This document shows positions 33,700 through 46,179 of a stretch of 64,000 bases of DNA, one piece after another; within the stretch, counting starts at the first letter, position 1; every line of letters starts with the position of its first letter. Source of the DNA: Epiperipatus broadwayi (Eukaryota; Onychophora; Udeonychophora; Euonychophora; Peripatidae); NCBI GenBank assembly GCA_028023455.1, contig JAQFVV010006272.1, positions 3,761,127 to 3,825,126 of the forward strand, written 5' to 3'. Position numbers and translations under genes: made by a program. The notes below the pieces were generated by a model. It was not told where the DNA came from, did not search any database, and was given only the letters and a program-made list of their open reading frames with translations.

Positions 33700-36250
33700 T
33701 TTGAAAAGAGAAATTAGTAAAATAATAACAGTGTTATAGGATTGAATGAAATGAAGTGGGAGGGATGTGATGAAGGAAGAAGTGGAAATTTTAAGTTATT
33801 TTATTTGAGTGATGATAAAGCAGTTAATAAAGTTAGAGTTGCTGTTAGAAAGAAAATTTGAAATAATGTGGCAAAGGTAGATTGTATTGATGATAAGCTG
33901 ATGATCTTGAGAATAACTGCAAGTCCTAGGAATTTGTTAATCATTCATGTTTATATGTTGTCTACTTGTCATAATGATATTGAAATTGATGAAAAATATG
34001 AGAAAATAGAGGAAAATATCCAACGTGAAAAAAGTATGTATATTGCTATTGGTTATTGGAATGCTGCTATGGGCATTGGTAGGGAAGAAAAAAATGTTGG
34101 AAATTATGGTATTGGAAAAAAATGAAAGAGTTATCTGGCTTGTACAATTTTGTAAGGAGAATGTCTTTGTGATTGCAAACCCTTGCTTTAAAAATCATAT
34201 AAAAAGATTGTATACATGGAAATCTCCAGGTAATAGAGAATGTTATCAAATGGATTATATATTGATTTAGGATCGTCAAAATGCTATCAAGAGTTCACAT
34301 GCTTTGCTTGCTGCTGATATAAACTCAGATCATAATTTGGCTATGATGAAATTAAAGTTGAGATTAAAATGAATAAAACCAGGGAAAATATATTTGAGAG
34401 AAATGGAGAAAGAAAAATTTGATTTACTATGTGAAAATACAATAAAAAGTAGTGATAAAGATTAGGAATATATTAAGAGTTTTAATAAGTGTTGATGTAG
34501 GATTAAATAAGGATTATTAAAAATAGCAAAAATTGAAATAGGCACTATTTTGTTAAAGGAAGCTGAATGATCTTGGATAATGGAAGGTATGTTGAAAAAG
34601 ATAGAAGTATGGAGAAGATGAAAGAATGTCAATACTGAGGAAGTGTAAAGTGCATATAGAAAATTAATAGTGAGAAACATATTAGCAAAAGAAAAATGGT
34701 TGGAATGAGAATGTAGAGAGAGAAATGCTTAGTAGGTGAAAAGATATGATCTGGTATTTGATAGAATTATAAATGTCACTTGGGAGAAAAAGACATGGTT
34801 AGCAAGTGAAATAGCAGATAAGAATGCAAGGAGATTAACTGTTAGCAGTGATATATTGAAAATATGGAAAGAATATCTTAACTATCCATTTAGAAAAGAA
34901 AATAATTCAATTAATTATGAACTTGAAAATGAAGAACATATTGAAGTAAATGAATTTACTATTATGAAAATAGTTGATCTTTACAATTTGATACATAATA
35001 GTGAAATTTGAAGATTTTTTAAAGATTATAATGATTTTAATTGCTGCAAAGAAGAAAATTGTTAAATGTGATGAGTACACAATAAGTTTGTTATCCCATG
35101 CTAAAGATAATTTTAATTCAAATAATTTATGGAAACATAGAATATTATATTGGAGAACAGTTTGAAAAGAAGAAGAGATGCTATTGGCATTCCAGAGATA
35201 TATACTGAAAAAGATAAAGAAATTGGTATATGTTTTGTGGATTTGGGAAAAGCATTTAAAAAAGTATATGGAATAAATTTATGATTTCCTTAAAAGTAAA
35301 GGAGTATTTTGTAAAAATATGTATAATGGGCAAAGGATAAGAATTAGACTAGAAAATAATCAGACTGATGAAGTTTGGAAGAGTTAGACAAGGATGTTGT
35401 ATGTCACCTGTTCATATTAATATTTATTTAGAAGTCATGTTAAATAATTATTTAGATTGTGGAGAAGCAAATGTTGGAGATAGAATAATAAAATATATAA
35501 GATTTGCAGATGATATGAATCTTATAGCTGAGGATGAAAATGTCTTCAGAATATGTTGAATAAATTGGGAGGGAAGATGTATGGAATATGGAATGAAGAC
35601 TAAGTGTTTGTAAATAGAAAGGAATGCAAAAAAACTTCCAGTTGAAATCCATGTAACATTGTTCATTAGGTAAAGGGATTTTTATATTGGGATAGTTTGT
35701 TGAATAAGCATGGAAGAAGTGAAGATGAAGTTAAAGAAGAATACCATTAGCAAAGGGGGCATTTATTAAGAGAAATAAAATATTTGTTGATCTTTGAATA
35801 TAAAATTAAGGGTAAGATTAATTAAATATTATGTGTGAAGGGTGTTACTGTATGGTTGTGAAACATGGACAATGAATAATAAAATTAAGAATATATTGGA
35901 AAACTTTAAGATGTGGTCATAGGGAAGAATGGAAAAAATCAGTTGGATGAATAAATAACAAATGAAGTTTTAAAAAGAATAAATGAAGACAGAAGATTGA
36001 TTGAGAAAATTTGAAATATAAAAAGAACCTGTATTGGTTATATATTTTTAAAAAAAGTATTAGTGAAAGATGTTTTGGAGGAAATGATAAGTAAAAATAA
36101 CAAAAAAATAGAAAAGATTGGCATTGTTGGATAATATAAGAAATGGGAAGAGTTGTGTGGAATTGAAGAACTGGGAAGTAAAGAGAACAGATTGTAAAAA
36201 TGTATAAATTGGTGGTATGACTACTCTCTAGACCTGTCCATGAGATAGAA
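33700..36250 (+). mobile_element. RTE-type LINE, endonuclease to C-terminus, decayed
   Basis: The endonuclease runs from about 33.75 kb: LLIIHVYMLST (33935) matches 'llviqvYaPt', IAIGYWNAAMGIGREEKN (34040) matches 'vimGDwNAkvG...', RLYTWKSPGNRECYQMDYIL (about 34207-34266) matches 'rlyTWtsPdg...nQIDYIl', and DINSDHNLAMMKLKL (about 34315) carries SDHnLV. The reverse transcriptase follows: ICFVDLGKAFKKV (about 35228), RQGCCMSPVHINIYLEVML (about 35385-35441) and KYIRFADDMNLIAEDE (about 35492-35540, intact FADD). The C-terminus has VLLYGCETWTMNNK (about 35845-35885). All expected blocks are present in order, making this the most complete LINE in the window, but stops interrupt it at least ten times. 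The native protein would nick DNA and prime cDNA synthesis on it. Confidence 0.9.
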
Positions 36251-36735
36251 TACTATTGACGATGATACACACTTCACAATGCTTTTTTAACATACGCTTT
36301 ATTAAAAAAGAAAAAAACCTTATTGGAAAAAAAACAGTATTACAATTTTTTTTTTCTTTAATTCATTCAGCAATTGCAATGATGTTTTTTCTAAAGAGAA
36401 AATGCTAAAATATACTTTATTAATAATGTGAAAATAATGTGATCATAAATCTTGTTTGCTTACACCCTATGCAGTTTAATACAATGTTGTGGGAGAAATG
36501 GACTCCAGGAACCAAAGATTTATGAATCAAATAAGAAAATTAAAAAAATATCAAAATTCATCAAATAAGTAAAACTGTTGTATTCTGTTCATTATTTTGC
36601 TAATAGACTTTCATTTGGCTTCACAAATAACAGATCATACACTTAGTATTACAAAAATTGTCTAATTATTATAACCTGCCTTTGAAAGAAAATTCAATGT
36701 ATGTGATATAAAATTTCAAAAACTATTTCAAATAA
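36250..36735. other. Spacer after the RTE LINE
   Basis: No coding signal. It contains poly-A/T stretches and could include the LINE 3' tail. Confidence 0.4.
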
Positions 36736-36740
36736 ATTAA

Positions 36741-36980
36741 AATAAAACAACTAAAAATAATAAACAAATATTTTATTTAACTGTTTTTTTTTTTGCCCTA
36801 TATTAGGACCTATTCAAAATAAATAAAACAACTAATTAAAACAATAAACAAATATTTTATTTAACTGGTTTTCACTCTATATTAGAGTCTTTTTAAAATG
36901 TATTTTGGAAAGGCCCTAATGTAGAGCGAAAACTGGTTAAATAATAATTGTATATTATTTTTAATTAGTTGTTTTGTTTC
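36741..36980. repeat. Direct plus inverted triplication
   Basis: AATAAAACAACTA starts at 36741 and again at 36822 (81-bp period), each followed by ATAAACAAATATTTTATTTAAC and a TATTAGG/TATTAGAG segment. A third copy is inverted, ending near 36967-36979 (TAGTTGTTTTGTT) and containing GAAAACTGGTTAAATAAT. Copies two and three form a hairpin around 36896-36910. Confidence 0.75.
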
Positions 36981-36984
36981 AATT

Positions 36985-38890
36985 GATTTGAGATAGTTAT
37001 TAATATTTTGGAACCAATACCATGGACTAATTTATTGATTAATACGTTTGGACATTATTAAAGATAATTTCAAATGAATTATTTAAAATAATAGAACTTT
37101 TTTATTTGAAAAAGTCATTTAAAACAATTTAAAGAAATACTTTTTAAAAGTGTTTTTTTTTTTTTTTTAAATATATATATAAAGCAATAAATTAACGCAA
37201 TGTGTTCTAATTTACTCAGGTATTCCTCAATCATAACGAACAATGAAAAATAAATTAAATTTTAATTTTAAACTCGAAATTTAAAATTATCTACAAGTAG
37301 TAGACTTTAACTATTTTTTTATATAATTTTTTATCTGTATTGTTATAAATAACTAAACAATTTTGAAGTATAAAATTTACAGTAAGAACTTTAAAAATGG
37401 TTTTATATAATAATGTTTAATAATAATGTTTTTCATTTAATAGTATCTTATAAAAATTATTTAAATTAATAAATAAAAAATATAGGTATTTTTGGAAAAC
37501 ATAAGCAAAATTATAAAAGTCATTAAATAGTGTGTGAGAGAGAAATAACCAAATAATGTCTCTAATGAAGGCTTTGCTGCCGTTTAAAATAAACTTTTTT
37601 ATATAAAAAGTTTTTTTTTAATATTTTGTATATGAGAAAAAGAAATATATCTGAAATTAAAAGTTGCATTTAAATCATAAAAAAGTGAAGTTTTTATCAT
37701 TTTTTCATTACAATGTTATACACAATATTCAAATTTTTTGAAATTTATAAATGGTTTTGAACTATGAGATAATTCACAATTAAAATTATTTCTGGATTTT
37801 CTCTACAAGTTATCTGATAAATTAAATTTTTCCCTTGAATCCCAAGTATAAACATTTTTAAAACTATAGTCTAAAAAAAATATTTATGCATCAGAGACCT
37901 CAATATTTATTTGTGTAAATGGGGGGAAATGCATTAATTAAAGGCTGCTAACTGGATGTCCATTCACAAATTATTTCATGAATATAAGAAAAAAGAAATA
38001 AGCATTTACATATTACAAGGTAATTATTTATTTATTTTATTAAATTTTAAAATTTTGAGTTCTTACAATTATGTACAGATTTGTTTTAACTAAGCATAAG
38101 GAAAATAAAGTATTAGTTTGGTCAAATGAATAGAACTATTGGATTCAGTCTATGCTTTGATTCTCAAACAGAAACGTTTTTTCTGAAAAATTGATCATAT
38201 TACATATGCTGTACATATTTAATGTACTTAAAATGCACATTTATACTATGTATTATTGAGATGTATATATAAAGACAGATGAATGATTCTTGAGATACAT
38301 TTCATGCTGAATCAGCAATCTTTATCTTGTTCCGATCACAATCTCATATATAGTTTTATTATTTGATATTTCTCAATATTAAATTACTACAATTTAATCA
38401 ACAAGTGTAGAAAATTCTACATTTGAACACCAAATTGTCATAATAATATATATATTACTGGTAATATTTTTGAAATACTGTAATACATTTTAAAAATGAC
38501 TTATTTTCACTTATTAACCAATAAATAACATCAATTTTAATGTTTGTTACATTTTTTATTTTGGTTGTATTTTTGTTCTTCCTAGCTAGATAAATTATAA
38601 TTAATAATGTCCACATTCGATATTACTTTTTTACACCTTAAAATTTTATCGCATTTCTCTTGGAAATTCGCAATGCATTTGACTAAATTTATTATAACTA
38701 ATGGGGAAAAAAATTTATGCATAATTAAATATATATTTTCAAAATATATAATGCAACTTTTGATCATTTTATTGTCTTTAATAGCAGGATTTAATTTTAA
38801 AAAAGCATCTAGTTTAATTACTTTACTTCACATATGTATTTATTATAATTTCTAATTATTATTATTTTTATTTATATGTAAAATCTTTAT
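36985..38890. other. A+T-rich DNA, no gene recognised
   Basis: Extreme A+T composition. A weak copy of the 2.6-kb dispersed repeat occurs near 38260-38350. Frames at 38582-38855 on both strands have no motif. Confidence 0.4.
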
Positions 38891-38899
38891 TAACAAAAA

Positions 38900-39850
38900 A
38901 CAAAAATTATATACATTTTTACAATAATATTTACATATAAATTTTACATTACAGTTCTTCATATTTATTAATATATTATTTTATAAGCTTCTTTAATTAA
39001 ATAATACTTTCTTGATTTTTATATTATTTCCATAATTCACGTGGAGACAGATCAGTGTTTGACCAATTTTTTTCCATTATTGGGGGGGGGGGGTTGTATT
39101 TGATACAGTTATTAAAATATTTATTCCAATCATTGTCAAGTTTTTAACCATATTTTTTTTTTTATTATCAAAAATCATTTCACACCTTATTGTCCATATG
39201 GTTTTTAGAACATGAAGCAAAACTATTGCCTTACTGGATTACTTGTTTTGATATTGTTTATTTCCTCTTTTAAATGTATGTATGGAGCATGAAATACTTT
39301 TGATCTTAAGAATTTTAATGCCACAAATTCTTTAAACAAATGAAAGAAATTTTCCCTCTTTCATCTTACAAAAAATATATGAAGGCTACAAATTCATTTT
39401 TAGCCAACCATTTAAATAAACCTTTGGTAGTATAAACCATTTAAAAATTTGAAACAGAATTTGATATATAATTATGAAGCATATATTTTGTTAAGATTAT
39501 TAAATACCTTAATCACTGAAACTTCTGACCAAGTGTATTGAACATTGTCTATTAATTTTTTTAAATTATTGTATTCAACCATTAATATCTGTTGCTGATG
39601 GACTAAAATTTCTGTCTTGTATTATATTAATATATGTTCATGCTTTTATATATAATACACAATTTTGGGTCAATAAAATTGAAACTTCCTTGATTATTTG
39701 GTAATCTTAATATTGAATTTGATAATAGGTGTGAAGATGCCTCCCAAATGTGGTTCTTTGCTATCTGGTTCAATTTATTTATCATTTTATTGAAAACACT
39801 TATTCGTGGTGCATAATAATTTAGAACCTCCATAGCAATTAAAAATTCTT
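38900..39850 (-). mobile_element. LINE 3' fragment (L1/Tx1-like C-terminus)
   Basis: On the minus strand, from about 39833, the frame reads KNHIWEASSHLLSNSILRLP, then NNQGSFNFIDPKL, matching the 'i..fiW.....ris..tL.lPk..GGfnlid' segment after the RT thumb in L1/Tx1-type LINEs. Downstream sequence is too worn for motif calls. No RT palm block is present, so the 5' part is absent. Confidence 0.55.
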
Positions 39851-39914
39851 GTTTTAGTACTTTTATAAAGCTTAAATAATGATAAAGATGTCATTTTTAT
39901 ATTGCTTGTCTCAG

Positions 39915-40060
39915 TGCCCTGTGTGGTTTGTGCATAATAGAGTAGAAAATTCTGGAGATCAAGATCTATGGATTACAGCCCAATTCTTCACTTTCAGGGC
40001 TCAAACCTTTTATGAATTCCCTGCCAATAAAATCATTTATTATTTTTTATTATCTCATCT
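39915..40060 (+). repeat. Short dispersed repeat, copy 2
   Basis: GATCAAGATCTATGGATTACAGCCC followed by CAAACCTTTTATGAATTCCC and CAATAAAATCATTTATTATT follows the same order of landmarks as 20935-21050. Confidence 0.5.
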
Positions 40061-40319
40061 CAGCCTTTTACGGTGTGTATATGTGTAAGAGTATGTATGT
40101 CATATTCCAAGTTCAGAACTAAATCAGTAGAGTAGTTTCTATTTTATTCAGTGTTTAGAATAAATTTTAATTTAATTGGATAAACACTATTCATAAAGTT
40201 TTAACTATTTGTTTGGTTTGCTTGTTATGGATTACTAAATGGAAGTAGACTTATGGTATATACTAAATATAAAACTCCATGATACTGCTAGATTACATTT
40301 AATATCTACATTAATAATA

Positions 40320-40920
40320 GTCATCATCATTAGCATCATCAATCCATTATAGAATGAAAGCCTCAATCCATCTCTGTTCTCTAGTCTCTCTTCTCCACAT
40401 CACCCCTACACACATTTTTATTTCATCCAACCACCTCACATGTGGTCTCTGTTTGGGTCTTTTACAATCTTTTGGGATCCAATTTAATATTTTAGTTGAC
40501 CATCTATTATCTCTTCTAGTAATATATCCAGACCAACTCTAGTCTTTTAATCTTTTCAATGATGTCAGTAATATATGTTTGTTCTCTTACCCGTGTATTG
40601 CATTTTTGACCACTTATAGTTACTCCTAACATGCATCTATTCATACTTCTTTGAGGAGTCTGAGGTCTCTGTATTGTTCTCTATTAAATGGAAAGTCTCA
40701 GATTCATAAGCAAGAACTGATAAAACACATTTATTAAAAACCTTCCTTTTCAAACACATAGACATATTTCCTTTTAATATTGTTATTTCTACCAAAAACA
40801 TCATATATTGCTCTACTCTAGAGCAATCTATGTAAGAATGAATAATCCATGGACATTTGATGTCAATGTTAATCCGTGCAATTAATTGCTTTTCACTAAC
40901 AAAGATTCTCTTCCTGGTTG
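40320..40920 (-). mobile_element. RTE-type LINE C-terminal fragment
   Basis: Minus strand: KCNTRVREQTYITDIIEKIK (about 40605-40550) and then STKILNWIPKDCKRPKQRPH (about 40500-40440) match the C-terminal 'r.sDiie.i.klkw.waGH...w..kiL.W.Pr..kR..GRP' block. RWLDEIKMCVGVMWRR (about 40440-40390) and a final W near 40340 match 'rW.Ddi....g..Wm..A...W'. It is the same family as the fragments at 1.4 and 57.2 kb and is 5'-truncated. Confidence 0.78.
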
Positions 40921-40929
40921 AGGGTAGTG

Positions 40930-41035
40930 ATTGAGTGACTGATTTTAAAGGTCAAAGTCCATGGATCTTGTTTTGGTTTGGTGCTTGAACTTTTTACAAA
41001 ATCCCAATCAATAAACTATATAATTTTTATAATGA
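40930..41035 (+). repeat. Short dispersed repeat, copy 3
   Basis: GGTCAAAGTCCATGGATCTTG, then GTGCTTGAACTTTTTACAAA and CCAATCAATAAACTATATAA follow the landmarks of the other two copies. It abuts the 5' end of the truncated RTE fragment. Confidence 0.5.
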
Positions 41036-41039
41036 AGAA

Positions 41040-41925
41040 GATTAATAATTAGAAATTAATCTGGGAATATGTTTGAATTGATTTTTTTTCTATTAGTGAC
41101 AAATAATAATGTCAATTTTATGACATGAAGAATTAAATAATGTCTAAGCACTTAAGTGAAAGTCTAAGTACATCAGTTCATGCAATTAACCAGAAGAGAT
41201 TTATTTTTATTTTTCTCAACTGAAAACTTATCTAGAAAACAAATGTTATTCTTTAACTGTATTATTTTCACCAATGATCTTTCACTCACAAAGCCATAGA
41301 TTCGTGAATTCGTGATTTTTTTAATTATAAATGTTAATATTAGAATTTAGCAGAGTTAACGAAAAATAAATATTTTAATTATAAGCAACTCTTCAACTCA
41401 TAACATATTCTCAAATCTTGTCATAAAATATGTTTATATTTTTCTACAATTCTATTTTTAAAACTGAATAAATATTCACATGAAGCAATTCTTCTCTAAA
41501 ACTTCCATTTAATTAATATTGCTATTTTTTTCATCTTGCCAAAATAAAATAAATATCATGCTTCTTCAAGTTTTTTAAACTTTTCTTTGAATCATATACA
41601 TTTTTGTTCAACTAACAGATAAAAAGATTGAAAAAAATCAATCAATTATTCATAATAAAATCTGTCAGATAAATTTTCAAGCTGAAATTCTTTTCAAAGA
41701 TAAATGCAAAAAAATCCTGAAAATATTAGTGTTGAGATATTATTTTTACTTTATTGCATAATATTCATACTATTAGACTTTATCATTATTGAATTTATTT
41801 TCTAGAATTGAGATGTAAATTATAATCTAATCAAATCCAAAATTCTGTCTAAAAAAAAACTCTATTCAAGCTTATTTGTATTAGCATAATTCTGGATTTT
41901 ATTTTCAGTTTTTTATAATAATGAT
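41040..41925. other. A+T-rich spacer
   Basis: No motif seen. Confidence 0.4.
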
Positions 41926-41929
41926 TTCA

Positions 41930-44470
41930 TATAAAACTTTTTGAGATAAAGAGAAAAAAATATAAATAATAAAATATGAGCAGAACAAATAAAATAGTAG
42001 GTTAAAAAGAGAATGCTCACTATATGCTACATTTAATAATTGTTAATATTCTTAATGAAATTGAAAAATTCAGAAATGGAAGTTTTATTTGCTTATAAAA
42101 AATGTTAAACATCAAGGGGGTAATTTAAAGTATTAATTTCAGTTTTATATACATTTTTAAAAGCACAAAGTTTATTATAAAGTTTGGTACTACTAATGTC
42201 TTTGTTACTACTTTCTTTAAAATGGATCTCTAAGTTCTTACAATGCCATAAAATTACTTCATTATTTATTAATACTATTTGGCTCATGTTATATAAAAAA
42301 TGAAACTAAATATTCTGGGGTTGTAATAATTAAAATCTATCTTTCAAAGATCATTGGACAACATCCACAACAGAATAAATAAAAAATATTTAATTTTTTC
42401 TTTTAGGCATGTCATGTACTTATCTTTCTGCGCATATTGAAATTGCATAGTTTTTTTTTAATTGTGATGATTGGTTTGAATGTTATTTCTCCAACAATGC
42501 CTCTTAAAAGGATACACTGCTATGTTGAGTAAAGATTCATAGCAAACATTAGTATGGTAATTAAAAACAATTGGTTTAAAATTTTCAGTTGAAGTAATGG
42601 CAAACAGATTTTCCTAAAATCTTAAGATTTTATTAAAATTTTCTGGATGGTTCAAAAGATCATACCTTAACCTGTAATGGCTTCAACCAGTATGTGATAT
42701 TTCTCAAATGCTTTACCTTCATATTATTTTTAAATTGACTAGGTATCCCTGTTAGTACCTTTTTAAATATGTCTATTTTGTAAAAATCAAATTATTTTGG
42801 ATTTAGCTCATGTAGTTTTAGTTTTATACCCCTTCTCCCTTTTTTGTTTAAGTGGTATCTCATCACTTGTAATCTAGACTTGACTGAAATGAAGTTTTTT
42901 TCTGCTACTTTTTAAAGAAATATGATCAAACTTATTGTAACTAATGGCTAAAATAATAAGTAGCAAATTTATTTCATTAAAATCACTGATAAGAAAACAA
43001 TCAACTGATTACAAAAAAGCTGTCAAGTGAATCCAGTTAAACAATAATAATTTTATTTCATTCTCTGGCTATATTTTTTATACAAATAATATACTATTTA
43101 TTGTAAATAATGTTTATAAAAAATCACTTTTAAACAATATATGTATATAATAAATGCATATTTTATGAGCAGTATAAGATACCAAATATAATAGGAGAGT
43201 AACAAAACTGTGTTGTAGCCATTATGAGTTAAAACAAGACAACATCAAAATTGAAAATCTTTCAATTTTGAATATAAAATTTGTGAATTGCTTTTTTTCT
43301 TGTTGCACTTTTCTTCACTTGATAATTTCTAAAGAGCATCAATTGATTTGATGCACAAATGGTGGTAATGCATCAATTCAACTCTTCCATTATGTCTTTG
43401 TCAAAAGTTTAATCATAAGGTTAGAAATATGTTTGTTTTAGAATAAGCTAGTGTTTTGTTGAAGATGCAAAAATGTTATAAATTATTTGAACAGTATGAA
43501 CAAAACTTATGGTATATAAATTCACTTTTGTGGCATCATTAATTACTAAATTTAAACTATTTGCAATGCCAGTCATGTAAAAATCTCAATAAATCATAGC
43601 AAATAAAATTACTGAAACCCACTCTTCTTTCCTTTCATAGATGCATTACTGTAATTGATTAACTACAGGTTTACAAACACCTTTTCTCATAGTATCACAA
43701 ATAACCAAAAATGATTTTTAAAATGTTCTATTTCAATATTATCTTCTTTATTAAACACTAAGTGCAATATTTCTATCATTTGTTCCATTTTTATTTATGT
43801 ACAAAATACAATCTAATATGATAGAAAAAGTTTTGATTTTCTAATGTCTTCCCAATATTTTTTCAATGATAGCTTAATTCAAAAAATTTTATTTTGAATA
43901 TTTTTACTCTTATAATGAGCTTTATATCTCATTCTTAAGCTTCTTTTTATGTTAGTTGTCATGATAGGATCATATTTTCTAAATAATTAAGTTAATTTTG
44001 AAAAGTTTCCATTATCACTTTTAAAAAATATGGCAGATGATTCTCCAAAAGATAAACATTGGCTGAAAAGAAATTTTTATTTTTATTTATTTATTTTTTG
44101 TCATAATATTTTTCCATTGTTTTTTATCTAATTCATAAAGTTCCAAATTATACTCGTGTATGATTGTTGTATTTTTCAAATTAGTTATAAATTTGCATCA
44201 TAATGTTAAAAAAAATGTTAATGTTTCAAACTTATCTCATGTTTATGTAAAGCCTTCACCAACTCTTCCAATCCTTGTAACAGATTATGCATTGGATTCA
44301 TAGTATTCTGTTGTAAACAGCTTTCAGAGAAAAAAAATGCATTTACAGAATATACCAGCCATGATCTTAACTGATGTTTTCTGTTCTTTATTTTCCAAAA
44401 ATAGTATATATCACTAAATTTGCTCCAGTAAAATATGCTAAATAATATTATATACAAATTCATATAAAAA
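41930..44470 (-). mobile_element. hAT-like transposase remnant, ZMYM1/DUF4371 type
   Basis: Minus-strand blocks occur in family order. KHQLRSWLVYSVNAFFFSE (about 44375-44320) and LQGLEELVKALHKHEISLKH (about 44277-44218) match the TTF-type zinc-finger region ('lpsWLvYS......W..l...l..He.S..H'). QCLSFGESS then SDNGNFSKLT (about 44065-43985) match 'qcLafRG.....nnGNFl.lveLl'. SKNIQNKI (about 43900) matches 'Sk.IQNEii'. MEQMIEILHLVF (about 43785) matches 'qeQm.li.R.v'. The C-terminal CKNLEIHFKESSNKDISSTK (about 42240-42180) leads into FLNFSISLRIL, the dimerisation region. Several frameshifts are present. In other animals such genes exist both as transposons and as domesticated host genes; this copy is broken. 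Confidence 0.75.
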
Positions 44471-44474
44471 AATA

Positions 44475-45310
44475 ACAGAAAAATGTATAGAATTTTGAGT
44501 TGTTTAATAAAAAGTTTATTATATATATATATCTTTATGAAAACAATTAATTAGGTTTGAAATTACTTAAATTTATAAAATAAAAAAATTAGCCATTTTT
44601 TAAAATTAATAAATCCTTCTAAAGAAATAAAAAATGAATTAATTTAAAAAATACAAAATGATATTTTTTAATAACATTATATAATTATTGTTTCATTTTT
44701 GTTATGTTTTTTTTACTTCAATTTTTTTCTTCATCATTCTATCTCAATTTTATAAAAAATTAATTCTATTTACACATAATTTAAATTTCTTCTAGAAAAT
44801 TATAAATATATTAACAAAGTTGTTAAATATATATATTGAGTTTCTTTGTAATTACATCTCAAGTATAAAAGTATAGATTTAATGAGTGAATGAAGATAGA
44901 AATATTTTATTTTGCTAATAGTGAAAACAAATAAAAAACATCATATCAACATCAATTGTTTTCTAATGTGAACTCATAAAAAAGAGCTTTGTTTTCAAAA
45001 ATTATTGTATATTACTAATGTTAGTGTATTATGAGATTCATTTTATTAATTTGGTTTGATTATTTTTATAAGCTAAAGATATGAAGTCATATATTTTTAA
45101 GTGCTAAACTACAATATGTTGTTCTGAATAATCATCAAAAATAACACCTATTATTGTGAATTGGATATAAAACTGTATTGCATAGACTACTGATTCTCAG
45201 TAAGAATGAGATATTTGATACAATATTTAAAAGTTGTGTGAACGTATATGAGAATCATAACAAAATGTTAATTCTTACAATTAATATTAAATAGCTTATT
45301 TTATAATTTA
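44475..45310. other. A+T-rich spacer
   Basis: No motif seen. The 5' terminus of the hAT-like element should lie here, but no terminal inverted repeat was recognised. Confidence 0.4.
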
Positions 45311-45314
45311 TTTA

Positions 45315-45629
45315 TACACATGACTCGTTGTAAATCGAAAGATTTCGTGAGTATTAATGTGTAATAAGAAATGTGGATTTAATCAGTGAAGTATTGAATA
45401 GCTTCACGCTCGCAGATCTAACCGCTTCAGCTTCACCTATTTAAATAGAAAGTAGGTTGAAGTAAAGAAGGGTTCCCCTCTTTTCTTCCATAGTGTAAGC
45501 TTGTGGTTAAAACACCTGTAGAGGTCCCTACCATCGCATTTTATACGCATATTATCGAGGTTATAGCCTCAGTAAATATTACTTACGTAATCAATGTGCA
45601 TTTAATAAATTTATAATTACACATGACTT
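45315..45629 (+). mobile_element. Unidentified 293-bp insertion between 11-bp direct repeats
   Basis: TACACATGACT occurs at 45315-45325 and 45619-45629. The enclosed 293 bp are less A+T-rich than their surroundings and contain several CpGs: CACGCTCGCAGATCTAACCG, GGGTTCCCCTC and CCTACCATCGCATTTTATACGC. The right end is A+T-rich (TTTAATAAATTTATAAT). No coding frame, no clear tRNA box pair and no long terminal inverted repeat were found. It is likely a young non-autonomous retroposon or a solo terminal repeat. Confidence 0.65.
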
Positions 45630-46175
45630 TTATACATTTTTAGAATAAATAAATAGGTGATATTATAACAAATGAAAAAGTTCATACAAAGGGATATTGA
45701 CTATATTTAAAGTAATATTGCATAATTATACATTTTGCAAGCTTACTAATAATAAACTTATAGTTTCACCTCAGTTATTAATTTTAGCTTATCAGTAATG
45801 ATTATGAATAAATATATATATATATATATTTAATTAAATTAATACAATAAGAATTTCTAAAATCAAAGTTCATTTTGAAAATTTTTAGAAAACTTCATTT
45901 TTAAAAATATTAATCTTTTACAATGTTTAATAAAACAAACAAAAAGCTATAAACAGTTTCTTTTTTTTTTTCAATCAAATTAAACAAAAAATTATTTTTT
46001 TTTATAAATTTATAGTAAGGCCACAAAAAAGAAGGAAACTTTTTTTAAGATAAAAATTAAAAGAACTATTTTCAAGTAATGTTGCTTGTCAGAAAATTAT
46101 TATTTCCTATATGTTATAATAATAACTTTTATTTTATATTTATTTAAAATGGTTTGACGATTTAATATTTTATAA
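45630..46175. other. A+T-rich spacer with (TA)n near 45812
   Basis: No motif seen. Confidence 0.4.
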
Positions 46176-46179
46176 GTGA

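Noticed and set aside
45315-45629. Solo LTR starting TGT and ending ACA
   Set aside because: The five bases outside the possible TG...CA ends do not match, whereas an 11-bp repeat lies at a different position.
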